Assembly: GCA_005790605.1 (NCBI GenBank)
Contig: SXUI01000057.1
Coordinates: 31,939-95,938, forward strand
Direction: 5' to 3'
DNA: 64,000 bases
Source of the DNA: Planctomycetia bacterium
Lineage (GTDB): Bacteria; Planctomycetota; Phycisphaerae; Phycisphaerales; SM1A02
Part shown: positions 30,200-39,315 of the stretch, piece after piece
Layout: each line of letters starts with the position of its first letter
Position numbering within the stretch: the stretch's first letter is position 1
The notes under the pieces: model-generated
What the model saw: only the letters and a program-made list of their open reading frames with translations
The model's database searches: none
What the model was told of the DNA's origin: nothing
Program-made: the position numbers and the translations under genes

Positions 30200-31351
30200 T
30201 CAGGTCGACACGCTCGCTTCATCGAGGATGACAACAATCCAGGTGAGAAAGAGCAGCACATGGATGAATCCGTGAACGATGTTGACTCGACCACGCGTGA
30301 GATTGAAGGACGCGAGAAAGAGCGTCGCCACAAGTAAGACCAGATACGGCGCCTCGAGACCGAACTCAGGATTTCGACCGCTAATCCTTCGCACAACCAT
30401 GATCGCTGGGAAAGTCAACCCAATCGTGGCAAGCGCACTCCCAAGGAGCACATTGATAGACCGCTGCATGTCGTGCCGTCGCGCGGCGCTGATCGCAGCA
30501 AGAGCTTCAGGCGCGAGCACCAGCAGCGCGATGAACACTCCACCAATCGGCGCGGGTAGCGTGGCTCGTTCGAGAACTCGGTGAATCGTGGGCGCGAGGC
30601 CTTCCGCGAGGAGCACGACCGCGACGAGGGCAAAGATGAGCAGCACGACCGGCCGCAATACGCCGCGCTCCGCGGGCGCATGATGGTGCACTGCCGCGCG
30701 ATCGCTCTCCCCCTCGCGGTACTCGAAGAATTCGCGATGCCGTGAGGACTGCGCCCAGAGGAACGCGATGTAGATCAGCAGGCCTGTGACTGCGACGAAC
30801 CACTCCATCGGGTTGCTCATCCATCCGCCGGGTGCCGACCGGGTGAATCTTGGCAGAATGAGCGTGATCGTCGCAAGCGCAACAATCATCGAAAGGTAGT
30901 TCCCCGCCGACTGCAGATTGAACTTCGCTTCCGTTCGTCTCCATGCCCCTATGAGAATGACCACTCCGATCAGCAGATTGAGAATGATCATGAGCACCGC
31001 GAACATCGCATCGCGCGCGACAGTCGGCTCGCCATCCGCACCAAGCATGAGTGCACAGACCGCGGCGACCTCAATCGTGATCGCGGAGATCGTGAGAATG
31101 ATCGTGCCAATCGGCTCACCAAAGTGCTCCGCAAGCGACTCAGCATGCATCATCGCGCGCATGGACGACGCCAAAATGCACGCGACGAGGAAGAGCGACC
31201 AGAGAACGCTTGCCGACTCCTCTGAGGGTGACGGGTGCCAATGCCCGAGAACAGCCCCGCCCGCGCACAGCGCGATAATCACGGGAATCTCTTTGACGAT
31301 CCAATGAGACTGCTTCGCTGAGGCGGCACCGTGAGCATGAACCTTCGTCAT
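30200..31351 (-). CDS. chaA: Ca2+/H+ antiporter, ChaA-like (CaCA superfamily)
   Basis: This 383-residue membrane protein has about 11 helices in two homologous halves. AESLAEHFGEPIGTIILTISAITIEVA (read in two overlapping parts) and LPAPIGGVFIALLVLAPEALAAI are the alpha-1 and alpha-2 repeats of cation/proton antiporters of the ChaA group, with the acidic residues retained in both. It exports Ca2+ or Na+/K+ in exchange for protons. It starts at ATG 31351, 116 bases from the divergent acyl-CoA dehydrogenase. The downstream gene on the strand (30160) starts 39 bases after its stop, so the two may be cotranscribed. Confidence 0.88.
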   Translation of the reverse strand: MTKVHAHGAASAKQSHWIVKEIPVIIALCAGGAVLGHWHPSPSEESASVLWSLFLVACILASSMRAMMHAESLAEHFGEPIGTIILTISAITIEVAAVCALMLGADGEPTVARDAMFAVLMIILNLLIGVVILIGAWRRTEAKFNLQSAGNYLSMIVALATITLILPRFTRSAPGGWMSNPMEWFVAVTGLLIYIAFLWAQSSRHREFFEYREGESDRAAVHHHAPAERGVLRPVVLLIFALVAVVLLAEGLAPTIHRVLERATLPAPIGGVFIALLVLAPEALAAISAARRHDMQRSINVLLGSALATIGLTFPAIMVVRRISGRNPEFGLEAPYLVLLVATLFLASFNLTRGRVNIVHGFIHVLLFLTWIVVILDEASVST

Positions 31352-31467
31352 TACGGAGCAATGTACGGTGAAGTGGCATTTCCCTTCCTCGCCAGGAAGA
31401 GGCTTCTCCCGCGCGGCGCTCTACCCTCGCTACTATGACGAACCCATCTGATTGAGGAAGCCGAAAC

Positions 31468-32706
31468 ATGAGTTCAACCGCTACCGCGTCCACCTGCTGT
31501 TCCACCACCGCTTGCACTGACACGTTCTCGTGTGAGGACCGCGCACGCCTGAAGGCCGATGTTGAGGCGTACTGCCAGGAGTTGCGCCCGATTGAGGAGA
31601 TCTGCTACCTCGAACACCGCTTCAATCCTGCGATCGCAGACCTCGCGAAGAAATACAACATCCTCGGAATGCCTGTACCGAAGAAGTATGGCGGCCGTGG
31701 TGCAGACGCCGTGACCTACGCCCGCGCGCTCTCCCGGATCAATCGAGAAGGATCTGGACCGCGCACCTTTTTCTCGGGGCAAACATCCATCGGTCAGTAT
31801 CCGGTCACGCGCTACGGCACCGAGGATCAGAAGCAGCGCTACCTCCCCGCTTCCTGCGCGGGAACTTGCACGATGGCATTCGGCCTCACGGAACCAGAGG
31901 CTGGCTCCAATCCGCTTGAGGGCACAACGACCTATCGCCGCGAAGGTGACAAGTTCATCCTCAACGGCGTGAAGTATCTCATCTCGAACGGCACGCTCGC
32001 AGACGCCATCGTGCTCTTCGCATTTCCAGAGGGTGCAACCGGCGCCGCGCGACGTATGAGCGCATTCATCGTTGACACCGCAGGCGACACCTTCGAGAAG
32101 GAACAACTGCACGCGAAGCCTGGCATGTTCACTTGCGACACCGCGATGTTTCAGATGAACGATCATCCAGTCCGCGGCGACAACATGCTCGGCAAGGAAG
32201 GCGAAGGCTTCCGTATCGCCATGCACTCGCTTGTTTCAGGCCGACTTTCCGTCGCATCAGGATGCCTCGGCTCGATCGAAGACTCGCTCGCTGAGTGCAT
32301 CGACTACTGTCGCACGCGCAAGCAGCACGGCAAAGAGATTGGGAAGCACCAGCTCGTGCAAGATCACCTCGCCAAGATCGAGATGGCGCGCGCGACAGCC
32401 GAGGCGATGATTGAACGGGCCGCGCTTGCCAAGCAAGCGTCAGACGAGAATCCGGGTAACGCAGAGCTGTACTCAGACGCGGATTTCAAAGTGGCGCAAG
32501 CGAAGTTCTTCGCATCCAACGCCGCGTGGGAGGCCTGTGATCACGCCGTGCAGATTTTCGGCGGTCGTGGCTGGAGCGAGCTCTACCGACCGTTCCGCCA
32601 CCTGCAAGATGTTCGTGTGTGCCGAATCTACGAAGGCACCGACGAGATCATGAAAATGAAAATCGCCGTGAAACTTCTCGGCAAGGACTACGAAGCGTTT
32701 CGATGA
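31468..32706 (+). CDS. Acyl-CoA dehydrogenase
   Basis: This 412-residue FAD enzyme is complete for the family. FGLTEPEAGSNP (about 134-145) is the first acyl-CoA dehydrogenase signature, QIFGGRGWSELYRPFRHLQDVR the second, and RIYEGTDEIMKMKIA near the end contains the usual catalytic-base Glu region. GAGGAAG precedes the ATG by about 7 bases. The N-terminus has an unusual run of Ser/Thr/Cys (TASTCCSTTACTDTFSCED). Chain-length or branched-acid specificity cannot be read. It stands alone; a repeat cluster follows its stop. Confidence 0.92.
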   Translation: MSSTATASTCCSTTACTDTFSCEDRARLKADVEAYCQELRPIEEICYLEHRFNPAIADLAKKYNILGMPVPKKYGGRGADAVTYARALSRINREGSGPRTFFSGQTSIGQYPVTRYGTEDQKQRYLPASCAGTCTMAFGLTEPEAGSNPLEGTTTYRREGDKFILNGVKYLISNGTLADAIVLFAFPEGATGAARRMSAFIVDTAGDTFEKEQLHAKPGMFTCDTAMFQMNDHPVRGDNMLGKEGEGFRIAMHSLVSGRLSVASGCLGSIEDSLAECIDYCRTRKQHGKEIGKHQLVQDHLAKIEMARATAEAMIERAALAKQASDENPGNAELYSDADFKVAQAKFFASNAAWEACDHAVQIFGGRGWSELYRPFRHLQDVRVCRIYEGTDEIMKMKIAVKLLGKDYEAFR

Positions 32707-32760
32707 TTTGATCGGGAGCGCGTGTCTTGAGCGGGAGCGCGGAATTCTGCCGCGCAAACC
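32707..32760. other. Spacer between acyl-CoA dehydrogenase stop and repeat cluster
   Basis: GC-rich, containing CGGAATTCTGCCG and GAGCGGGAGCG, loosely like the repeat blocks. No gene seen. Confidence 0.3.
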
Positions 32761-33113
32761 TTGCGCGCTCGCGACTTGCGATGCGTCGGGGCCAAACCGC
32801 GACCAATGCTGTAAGCGCATTGCCTCGCTCGCTTCCGATCGCTTCGCCGCGAGTGAATCGCGAGCGAAGCGAATCGAACTTTGAGCGTGACGCGCGGACA
32901 AATTCCATCGCTCCCTTTCGACTGCGGCGCGGCGAGTGAATCGCCTGCGCCGCAAATCCGGCGGCTTGTGCTTGAGCGCTCGCGACTTGCGCCGCGTTCC
33001 GTTCTGTGCGCTGAGGGTGTCGTAGGCGCGTCGCCTCGCTCGCTTTGGTGTGCGGCGGCGCGAGTGAATCGCGACCGCCGCAATTCCGGCGTCTTGTGCT
33101 TGAGCGCTCGCGA
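32761..33113 (+). repeat. REP-like intergenic repeat cluster, copies B, C (partial), D and tail
   Basis: Copy B (32761-32880) starts TTGCGCGCTCGCGACTTGCG, one base different from copy A at 8284. A partial unit C follows (about 32933-32971: GAGTGAATCGCC and CGCCGCAA). Copy D (32972-33099) starts TTGAGCGCTCGCGACTTGCG again, with GCGTCGCCTCGCTCGCT and GCGAGTGAATCGCG. A final TTGAGCGCTCGCGA (33100-33113) ends at the last codon of the minus-strand gene. Block order is the same in every copy; spacers vary. Confidence 0.75.
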
Positions 33114-33566
33114 TCAAGACGCCAAGGACGAACGGACCGCAGTCCAGCCATCCTTGAGCACTTTGTCAGCAGCTGCCTTGATGAGTGATTGTCCGACGGC
33201 GCTCACAAGCCCCTTCCGCTCGGTGACACAAGCCGTCCAATCGATGCGCGTCTCTTGTGCTGCAGTGGATGAGAACTTCATCACGCTCTCCACGGTGATG
33301 CCCATCCCAATGCCTGCGCTTGTCGCAACGAGCGTGAGCGTTTGGGGCGCAGTCTCTTTACAGGAGAGCGTGGTTCGCATCGTGCCCCGCATAAAACTGA
33401 ATCCAGGTCGCACGACCAACTTGAGCGTGTTTGCGTCGGCGCGCTCCACACTCTCAACATCACTCATCGATTTGGCGACACCCTCCAAATCGCGAAGCGC
33501 GTGCATCGCCTTGTCGATGGAAACTGCGAGTACTTCTTGTCCAGTGAACGGTTCCATTGCAGCCAT
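33114..33566 (-). CDS. CoxG-like SRPBCC-fold protein
   Basis: This 150-residue protein resembles the CoxG/SRPBCC helix-grip fold: strand pairs around VLAVSIDKAMHALRDLEGVAKSM, VESVERADANTLKLVVRP and TLVATSAGIGMGITVESVMKF, then a long C-terminal helix (GLVSAVGQSLIKAAADKVLKD). CoxG-type proteins are ligand-binding folds and, despite the name, often lie far from CO dehydrogenase genes, as here. ATG 33566 or GTG 33578 may be the start. Its stop codon meets the last copy of the intergenic repeat. Function unknown beyond a probable hydrophobic ligand or membrane role. Confidence 0.68.
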   Translation of the reverse strand: MAAMEPFTGQEVLAVSIDKAMHALRDLEGVAKSMSDVESVERADANTLKLVVRPGFSFMRGTMRTTLSCKETAPQTLTLVATSAGIGMGITVESVMKFSSTAAQETRIDWTACVTERKGLVSAVGQSLIKAAADKVLKDGWTAVRSSLAS

Positions 33567-33590
33567 AAATGTGCCCACTTGCAGTTGAAG

Positions 33591-33617
33591 AAAATCGCCC
33601 CGACGAAGGACGGGGCG
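33591..33617 (-). terminator. Rho-independent terminator after the DUF4139 gene
   Basis: On the minus strand CGCCCCG pairs with CGGGGCG over an 8-base loop and is followed by ATTTTCTT. It lies 39 bases past the stop at 33656 and just before the CoxG-like start. Confidence 0.75.
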
Positions 33618-33655
33618 AAGATCGTAGCAAGCACAGGGATGCCTGTGAGGGTGTC

Positions 33656-35464
33656 CTATTCAGGATTCCCTGTCATCGTGATGTCCTTCGGCTTCGTCAG
33701 TTGCACGCTCCATAAGACGACGCTCTCCACAGCCTTTTCGTCAGACTTGCGTCCGGGCAGTCGTACCGTCCACTTCAAGAATCCTTGCGGCTTCTCATGC
33801 TCGACATACTGCTCGTTGGCCTCAAGCGCCGGCGAAACTCGAAGCAACTGGATCTGAATCTTTTCGTTCCGAGAAACGGGCATGCGATCAAAAACTTCAA
33901 CCGTCATCGGCTGCGCGCTCGTGCTCTTCAAGTTGACGCGGTAATCCCAATCCATCACATCACTCTTGCCGAACATCCCGCGCTCGGATGCGTCTTTCTT
34001 CACGAGCACTCGCTCCGCCGTGATTCGCGGATCCGTGCCGAGCCAGAACGTCATCTCAGCGCCGGGAGCGAGATCCGGGAGTGTTGTCTTTCCGACCGAG
34101 TCGCCACCGAGAAACACCGTCGCAGGTCCCGCAAGAAACTGAAAACTCGACTTGTTCGCGGTGACTGCTTTGATATAGACCGCGGACTCCACGAGCGGGC
34201 GCGCGACATGGGTAAAGGTCGGCTCGGTCTCCACACTCGTGATGCGCAGCGAGCGAGACTTCTGGCTGTCAGATGGAATCGAGACGGCACGCGGCAAAGG
34301 GAAGTTGACGACTGCTCCGCTCGAGACGGCTTGTGCGTCGCTGAAAAACGCTTCGAGCGCGGCGTCCTTCTCCATCGGTCCGCCAGGGCCTCCTGGCGCG
34401 CCACCTCTGTCGTACATCGCCTTTGACGCAGGCGCGGGCATGTCAGCCCTCGCGTATCCACTCATTGCTTCCGCATCCGCCACTCCAGCGAAGCGACGAC
34501 CTTCTACCGGCGGCGGCGGCACATAGACATCCACGAAAGTTGATGCAACATCCATCGGCTGAGCGCGCTGCGTGGGCTGCGCGGTCGAGAGCGTCAGCGC
34601 GACATCCTTCCAGTCTTCGCCTGAGGTCTGCCTAATCTCTGCGTTGTACTCCACCACGAGCGCAGCAGATTCCATGTCGGCTCGCACGGCGTAACGCGGC
34701 GCCCAACCAGCCTCACCCACGAGATACTTGAGTGTCACGGACGCGGGCGCATTACTCGAACGACCGATCGAAACAATTGCGCTTCGCTCGACCTTCGTTT
34801 GCCCACCAAGCGCCTGCACCTTCGCCTGCGCCTCGTTCGAGATGTCTGTGTTTTCACGTCGCCGTGCTTCAAGCTTCGTGCGCTGATCGATCAATTCGCC
34901 TCGCGCACTCGCGAGGTACGCGACCTGTCCAGCGAGTGCGGTGGGATCGAGCGCTTTCGACCCGAAATCCTTCGCGCTCTCCGTTGCGGTCTTCGCAGCG
35001 ATGCTATTGAGCAGCGTGTTCTGATCGTTGAGAAGCGCAGCGTGCAGTTCGATCGATTCCCGCTCGCGCATCGCGGCTTGCAAGTCCGCGATTGCCTGCT
35101 TGAGCTCCGGGCTATTGGTGACATCGATCGCAGACACTCGTTCCTCGTAGCGCACATCGAGAAGTTTGCAGTCGTCGTGGGGCGCAACGACTGTCGCCTG
35201 CAACGATGCTGGATCGAGCGACGGTGGAAGTCGTTCAAAGCGAAGTTCAAAGAGCCCCTGCGCTTCCGGCGCGTCCGCGGTGCGCGAAATCATCGCACGG
35301 CCTTGGTAGAGCGTGACGACTCCGATAGGAGCCGCTGCAACGAGCACTTGAGCAACCGGCGCATCCTGCAATGGTCGAGCGAGTGCGGCGACCGGCAACG
35401 AGGTCGAACTCAGCGCAAAGACGATGGCAGACAACGAAGAGATTCGAAGAAAGTTGTGACGCAT
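33656..35464 (-). CDS. DUF4139/MuiA-type mucoidy inhibitor-like exported protein
   Basis: This is a 602-residue exported protein. It has a signal peptide (ISSLSAIVFALSSTSLPVAALA), an N-terminal DUF4140-like part (VVTLYQGRAMISRTADAPEAQGL), a coiled-coil region (SPELKQAIADLQAAMRERES ... TKLEARRRENTD), and the DUF4139 region with LKYLVGEAGWAPRYAVRAD and the conserved SGEDWKDVALTLSTAQP. The tail NYRVNLKS-like VMDWDYRVNLKSTSAQPM and VFDRMPVSRNEKIQIQL is typical. Family members are named after a Myxococcus/Thioalkalivibrio-type mucoidy inhibitor but have no proven activity. ATG 35464 chosen from the signal peptide. A terminator follows the stop. Confidence 0.85.
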   Translation of the reverse strand: MRHNFLRISSLSAIVFALSSTSLPVAALARPLQDAPVAQVLVAAAPIGVVTLYQGRAMISRTADAPEAQGLFELRFERLPPSLDPASLQATVVAPHDDCKLLDVRYEERVSAIDVTNSPELKQAIADLQAAMRERESIELHAALLNDQNTLLNSIAAKTATESAKDFGSKALDPTALAGQVAYLASARGELIDQRTKLEARRRENTDISNEAQAKVQALGGQTKVERSAIVSIGRSSNAPASVTLKYLVGEAGWAPRYAVRADMESAALVVEYNAEIRQTSGEDWKDVALTLSTAQPTQRAQPMDVASTFVDVYVPPPPVEGRRFAGVADAEAMSGYARADMPAPASKAMYDRGGAPGGPGGPMEKDAALEAFFSDAQAVSSGAVVNFPLPRAVSIPSDSQKSRSLRITSVETEPTFTHVARPLVESAVYIKAVTANKSSFQFLAGPATVFLGGDSVGKTTLPDLAPGAEMTFWLGTDPRITAERVLVKKDASERGMFGKSDVMDWDYRVNLKSTSAQPMTVEVFDRMPVSRNEKIQIQLLRVSPALEANEQYVEHEKPQGFLKWTVRLPGRKSDEKAVESVVLWSVQLTKPKDITMTGNPE

Positions 35465-35538
35465 GATCGCAGCATATGAGCATGCCTCCCTCGGCGTCTC
35501 AACATGCTTGCCCCTCATTCGCCAAGCCGCGTGCTTCC

Positions 35539-36498
35539 TTAGCCGCCGTAGATTCCATCCATGGGATCAGCCGAGTCACTCGACCCGCTTTCTTCAACGG
35601 GATGAACGATCGCGACAGCAAGGAGGACGCCGATGGCAAGCACGGCGACGCCGAGAAGTCGCCAGAAAGTCGCAGATGCTCGATGCGGCGCGCGCACAGC
35701 GAACTGGCGGAAGAAGCAAACCCCCACCGGCAGGCACGCAACCGTTATCCACGACCAACCCGGAATATCCATCGTGTCATACGCGCGGCCAGCCATCGCG
35801 ATCGACGCCAAGAGGACGCCAGCGACGAGCGCAAACGCCCCACCGCACTCGGGCTCAACTGCGGATGACGATTTCCACCCACCGATCGCTGCTGTCACGG
35901 CCATGCACCCAGCCGCGAGCGCTGTAGCCGCCGAGATCACTGCGAAAGACGCGCAACCTGAGAGAAGCGTCAATGCGGCAACGGCTCCAAACGCGACAGC
36001 CGCGACCCAAAGCACTGCGCCGCCTGCGAGCATGAATGTCAACGCGCTCGCCGCACACAGCGCTCCCTGCAAGATCTGTCGCTCGACTGAAGCGTCAGGG
36101 AACTGCACGAACATCCCAATCACGAACGCAGCGCCGACGATGCATCCGCCCGAAAGCAAGCGATCCATCCCGCGCGTCACTGCTGCGCGCAGCGTTGCGA
36201 GGATCGGCGCGACCACCGCAAGTCCAACCGCAATGAGCGCGAGCCGATGCCACCGTTCAATCGGCGCGGATCCATCAAGCGAACTCCATGGAAACTGTCG
36301 CGAGACGGTTTCGAGGTCGGCTTCTCGCACAAACGACACAAGAAACGCGAGAGGTAGCGCGAAAGCTGTGCTCAATTCAACGAGCGAACGACGAGTGCGA
36401 AATGGTCCGACGAGGGCCGGCGCCGCGGCCAGACACGCGACAACGGCTGGAACGAGCACGACACTGCATGCATAGACGAGGAGTTCATTCGAGTCCAT
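35539..36498 (-). CDS. Multi-pass membrane protein of unknown function
   Basis: This 319-residue protein has about nine hydrophobic helices (for example VVLVPAVVACLAAAPALV, LALIAVGLAVVAPILATL, VLWVAAVAFGAVAALTLL, LLGVAVLAIGVLLAVAIV) and a short acidic, glycine-rich tail (SGSSDSADPMDGIYGG). No family motif was recognised. It follows the yceI-like gene by 5 bases on the same strand, so the two are likely cotranscribed. Possibly a sensor or an anchor; nothing in the sequence gives a reaction. Confidence 0.72.
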   Translation of the reverse strand: MDSNELLVYACSVVLVPAVVACLAAAPALVGPFRTRRSLVELSTAFALPLAFLVSFVREADLETVSRQFPWSSLDGSAPIERWHRLALIAVGLAVVAPILATLRAAVTRGMDRLLSGGCIVGAAFVIGMFVQFPDASVERQILQGALCAASALTFMLAGGAVLWVAAVAFGAVAALTLLSGCASFAVISAATALAAGCMAVTAAIGGWKSSSAVEPECGGAFALVAGVLLASIAMAGRAYDTMDIPGWSWITVACLPVGVCFFRQFAVRAPHRASATFWRLLGVAVLAIGVLLAVAIVHPVEESGSSDSADPMDGIYGG

Positions 36499-36503
36499 GC
36501 GCG

Positions 36504-37154
36504 TTACTCAGCGACTGCGGCCTTCACTTCGTCACCCTCAAGCGCAATGATCAGTCGTACTTCGTCGCCAAGCACCTTCGGCGGTTTCTCAATGCCCCAC
36601 GACATCCCGAAGTCACTCCGCTTGATTGTGAGCGTGCACTCAAATCCAACCTTCTTGCCCGCCGGTCCCTTGCCAATGCCTGCGACGAGGCACTCCGTTG
36701 ACACCGACTTCGTCACGCCACGCAAAGTGAGATCACCTACGACCGTCCAGGTTTGCGCACCACTGCGCGTGCCTGCCGTGGATACGAAGCGAATCTCCGG
36801 GAACTCCTTCGCGCTGAAGAAGTTTGGCCCCTGCAAGTTAGCGTCGAGTTTCTCGCTCCCGGAGTCGATGTTCGCAACCTTCGCTGTCACATCAAACTTT
36901 GGTGCAGCACTATCGTCAAGCGGCCATACGACTGTTCCGTCGAGCGCGTTGAGGCGACCCCAGAAAAATCCTGCGCCTAAGTGCTGGATGCGAAACAGCG
37001 CCGCCGAATGCACGGCGTCAAGTTTGATCGACGCCGCACTCGTCGCCGGAGCGACTGCAGGCGCGGACTGCGCACCGATGTTGGTGGCTGCCGAGAGTCC
37101 GAGTCCAAGGGAGCCTGCGAGCGAAAAGACCGTGAATGCAGTGAGCGTGCGCAT
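36504..37154 (-). CDS. YceI-family lipid-binding-like periplasmic protein
   Basis: This 216-residue exported protein has a signal peptide (TAFTVFSLAGSLGLGLSA) and a YceI lipocalin-like barrel: KLDAVHSAALFRIQHLGAG at the start of the fold, KVANIDSGSEKLDANLQGPNFF, FPEIRFVSTAG, VVGDLTLRGVTKSVS and SDFGMSWGIE. The order and spacing match the family, which binds polyprenoid-like amphiphiles. It lies in a row of minus-strand genes between the sulfatase (31 bases upstream) and a membrane protein. Role unproven. Confidence 0.9.
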   Translation of the reverse strand: MRTLTAFTVFSLAGSLGLGLSAATNIGAQSAPAVAPATSAASIKLDAVHSAALFRIQHLGAGFFWGRLNALDGTVVWPLDDSAAPKFDVTAKVANIDSGSEKLDANLQGPNFFSAKEFPEIRFVSTAGTRSGAQTWTVVGDLTLRGVTKSVSTECLVAGIGKGPAGKKVGFECTLTIKRSDFGMSWGIEKPPKVLGDEVRLIIALEGDEVKAAVAE

Positions 37155-37185
37155 GCGTGAAAATCTCCGCGACCAATGCTATCGC

Positions 37186-38640
37186 CTAGTGGGGTACTGC
37201 TATGTCTGCGTAGTTCCAACCCTCGACGGGACTCAACGTGCGCGCCCGCATGACCTGCAGGAGGCGTGACACTTCGACCGCATGCTCGCCCGCCACATCC
37301 CTCGATTCTGCCGGATCCACCGCGAGATCAAACAACTCGAACTTTGCCTCTTCTCTCGACTTGGCTTTGGTGCGAACGAGTTTCCAGCGGCCATCTCGAA
37401 CAGCTTGTTGCCCCACGCCCGCAGGGTTTTCCCACACTATCGGCGCGCGAACCGCGATGGACTCGCCGCCTGCTTCACCAAGCATCACGCGCGCAAGGTT
37501 CGCGCCGTCAAGGGGCGCGTCACTCGCGGTGCCGGTCATGGCGAGCACTGTGGGGAAGAGGTCGTAGCCCACCACAGGCATGTCGCACTTGGAGGCCGCA
37601 GGGACATGTCCACTCCACGATGCGATCAGCGGCACACGAATCCCGCCCTCCCACAAAGATCCCTTGAATCCGCGCAGTCCACTGTTTGAGCCGAAGAACT
37701 TGGGATCGAATCCCCCAATGTCCCACGGCGCACCGTTGTCACTCGTGAAAAGGAAAATGGTCTTGTCGAGCTCGCCGGCATCCGTCACTGCTTGCACGAG
37801 ACGACCCACCGCCTCATCAATCTTGGAAACCATCGCCGCATAGGTCGCGTGAGGTTTTTCGCACGGGAGGTAGTACTTCTTTCCGTCGTACGCCGTTTCT
37901 GTGAATGCGTACTGCTCGACGGCAGTCGCTGGTGCCTGAAGCGCGAGGTGCGGAAGATTCGTCGCGAAGTAAACAAAAAATGGCGCGCCAAGCGGCGCTT
38001 TCGCCTGAATCCATCGCACGGCTTCGTCTGCGCAGAGATCAGGAACGAATCGTTCACCAGTTACGCCCCGGTCGTTTCCGGCGAGCAACACTTTGCCGCG
38101 ATCGCTCTCTACATACGCGGCGTAGTGATTGTGCGCATTGCGTTGGCAAAGGAAGCCATAGAACCGATCAAACCCTTGCTCAAGTGGGTGACCAGTGTTC
38201 TCGCCCGGGCCGCCGAGTCCCCACTTCCCAAAGCACGCCGTCGCGTATCCCGCCCGTTGCAACACGCGACCGAGCGTATTGGTGCCGGCGGCGATCGATC
38301 GCTGACCACCAAAGGTTCCATCGGCGAGATTCGCTACCTCCATGTTGTCGCGAATCTGCGCGTGCGCGAGAGATCGTCCTGTGAGTAACGCGCACCGACT
38401 TGGCGCACACACACACGCGCTCGCATACGCCTGAGTGAAAAGCATGCCCCGCTCGCGCAATCGATCGATGTTTGGCGTCTGAATGACTGCACTACCAGTG
38501 CAACGAAGGTCGTGCGCGCCAAGATCGTCACACAGGATGAGAACCACATTCGGGCGCTGATCTTCTGCTCCCAGTGCGAACGAACCGACCGTCGCGGGAA
38601 GCATGAACAGCGCAGCGATAGAGCGAATGTGCAGCAACAT
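37186..38640 (-). CDS. Arylsulfatase-type sulfatase (Cys-type)
   Basis: This is a 484-residue exported sulfatase. It has a signal peptide (SIAALFMLPATVGSFALG), then PNVVLILCDDLGAHDL with the metal-binding Asp pair, and the formylglycine site CAPSRCALLTGRS with C78 as the residue to be oxidised. GKWGLGG, the DNG of FTSDNGAPWDIGG and GLRGFKGSLWEGGIRVP complete the active site and its surroundings. Planctomycetes use many such enzymes on sulfated algal glycans. The window's FGE (18901) could activate it. It starts 12 bases after the stop of the methyltransferase gene. Substrate unknown. Confidence 0.93.
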   Translation of the reverse strand: MLLHIRSIAALFMLPATVGSFALGAEDQRPNVVLILCDDLGAHDLRCTGSAVIQTPNIDRLRERGMLFTQAYASACVCAPSRCALLTGRSLAHAQIRDNMEVANLADGTFGGQRSIAAGTNTLGRVLQRAGYATACFGKWGLGGPGENTGHPLEQGFDRFYGFLCQRNAHNHYAAYVESDRGKVLLAGNDRGVTGERFVPDLCADEAVRWIQAKAPLGAPFFVYFATNLPHLALQAPATAVEQYAFTETAYDGKKYYLPCEKPHATYAAMVSKIDEAVGRLVQAVTDAGELDKTIFLFTSDNGAPWDIGGFDPKFFGSNSGLRGFKGSLWEGGIRVPLIASWSGHVPAASKCDMPVVGYDLFPTVLAMTGTASDAPLDGANLARVMLGEAGGESIAVRAPIVWENPAGVGQQAVRDGRWKLVRTKAKSREEAKFELFDLAVDPAESRDVAGEHAVEVSRLLQVMRARTLSPVEGWNYADIAVPH

Positions 38641-38652
38641 GGTGCGAGAAGC

Positions 38653-39315
38653 CTACCGCAGGTACCGAAGGAGCCATGCACGCGCGCCACCTTCATGCGC
38701 TGTCGACTCGTAGGTCGATGCAATGGAATCCACGAGACGGAATGCGCTTCCAAGCATCGTGCTGTAGTCGTTGATCGTCATTCGACGAGGACCCCCCCGC
38801 ACCTCGTGCTCACTGAAGTTCAAGAACACAAGCGATGCGCCAGGCTCGGTGCAACGCAAGAGCTGAGCGGCGTAGCGCGGACGATCCGCGTCCGAGAGCA
38901 CATGACAGAAGCCGCAATCGAGCACGCTCTTCGCACACACACCTCGCAGCACGCCGACGAGATCGCAAGCGTCAGCCATTTCAAACCGCGCGTACTCCTC
39001 GACGCCAGCATGCTTGGCGCGCCCTCGCGCGCGCTCGATTGCGCGAGGCACAATGTCTACACCGATGACCTCGATGCCAGAAGTCGCGAGAAGGATCGCG
39101 TTACAGCCGGTTCCGCATCCGACATCGAGCACGGGCCCGGTGAACCAGCCCCGGTCGAGAGCATTCCGAACCGCTACCTGTGCGCGCTCGATCTCCCATG
39201 GCGGCGGCTCGGCACTGGGTTCGTACACACTGTGAAAGAAAGGAGCCGGAACGCCGCGCGAGTCCGCAATTCGGTCGGCGCGAGGAACGGCGCCAGAAGG
39301 TCCGGAGTTGGTCAC
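38653..39315 (-). CDS. Class I SAM-dependent methyltransferase
   Basis: This 220-residue protein begins with GTG 39315. The SAM-binding motif I is GPVLDVGCGTGCNAILLA (about 60-77), followed by VIGVDIVPRAIERAR with the acidic residue that holds the ribose. FHSVYEPSAEPPPWEI upstream and SVLDCGFCHVLSDADRPRYAA later are common to a subgroup related to thiopurine/tellurite-type methyltransferases. The methyl acceptor cannot be predicted. It is the first gene of a minus-strand run with the sulfatase. Confidence 0.83.
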   Translation of the reverse strand: MTNSGPSGAVPRADRIADSRGVPAPFFHSVYEPSAEPPPWEIERAQVAVRNALDRGWFTGPVLDVGCGTGCNAILLATSGIEVIGVDIVPRAIERARGRAKHAGVEEYARFEMADACDLVGVLRGVCAKSVLDCGFCHVLSDADRPRYAAQLLRCTEPGASLVFLNFSEHEVRGGPRRMTINDYSTMLGSAFRLVDSIASTYESTAHEGGARAWLLRYLR

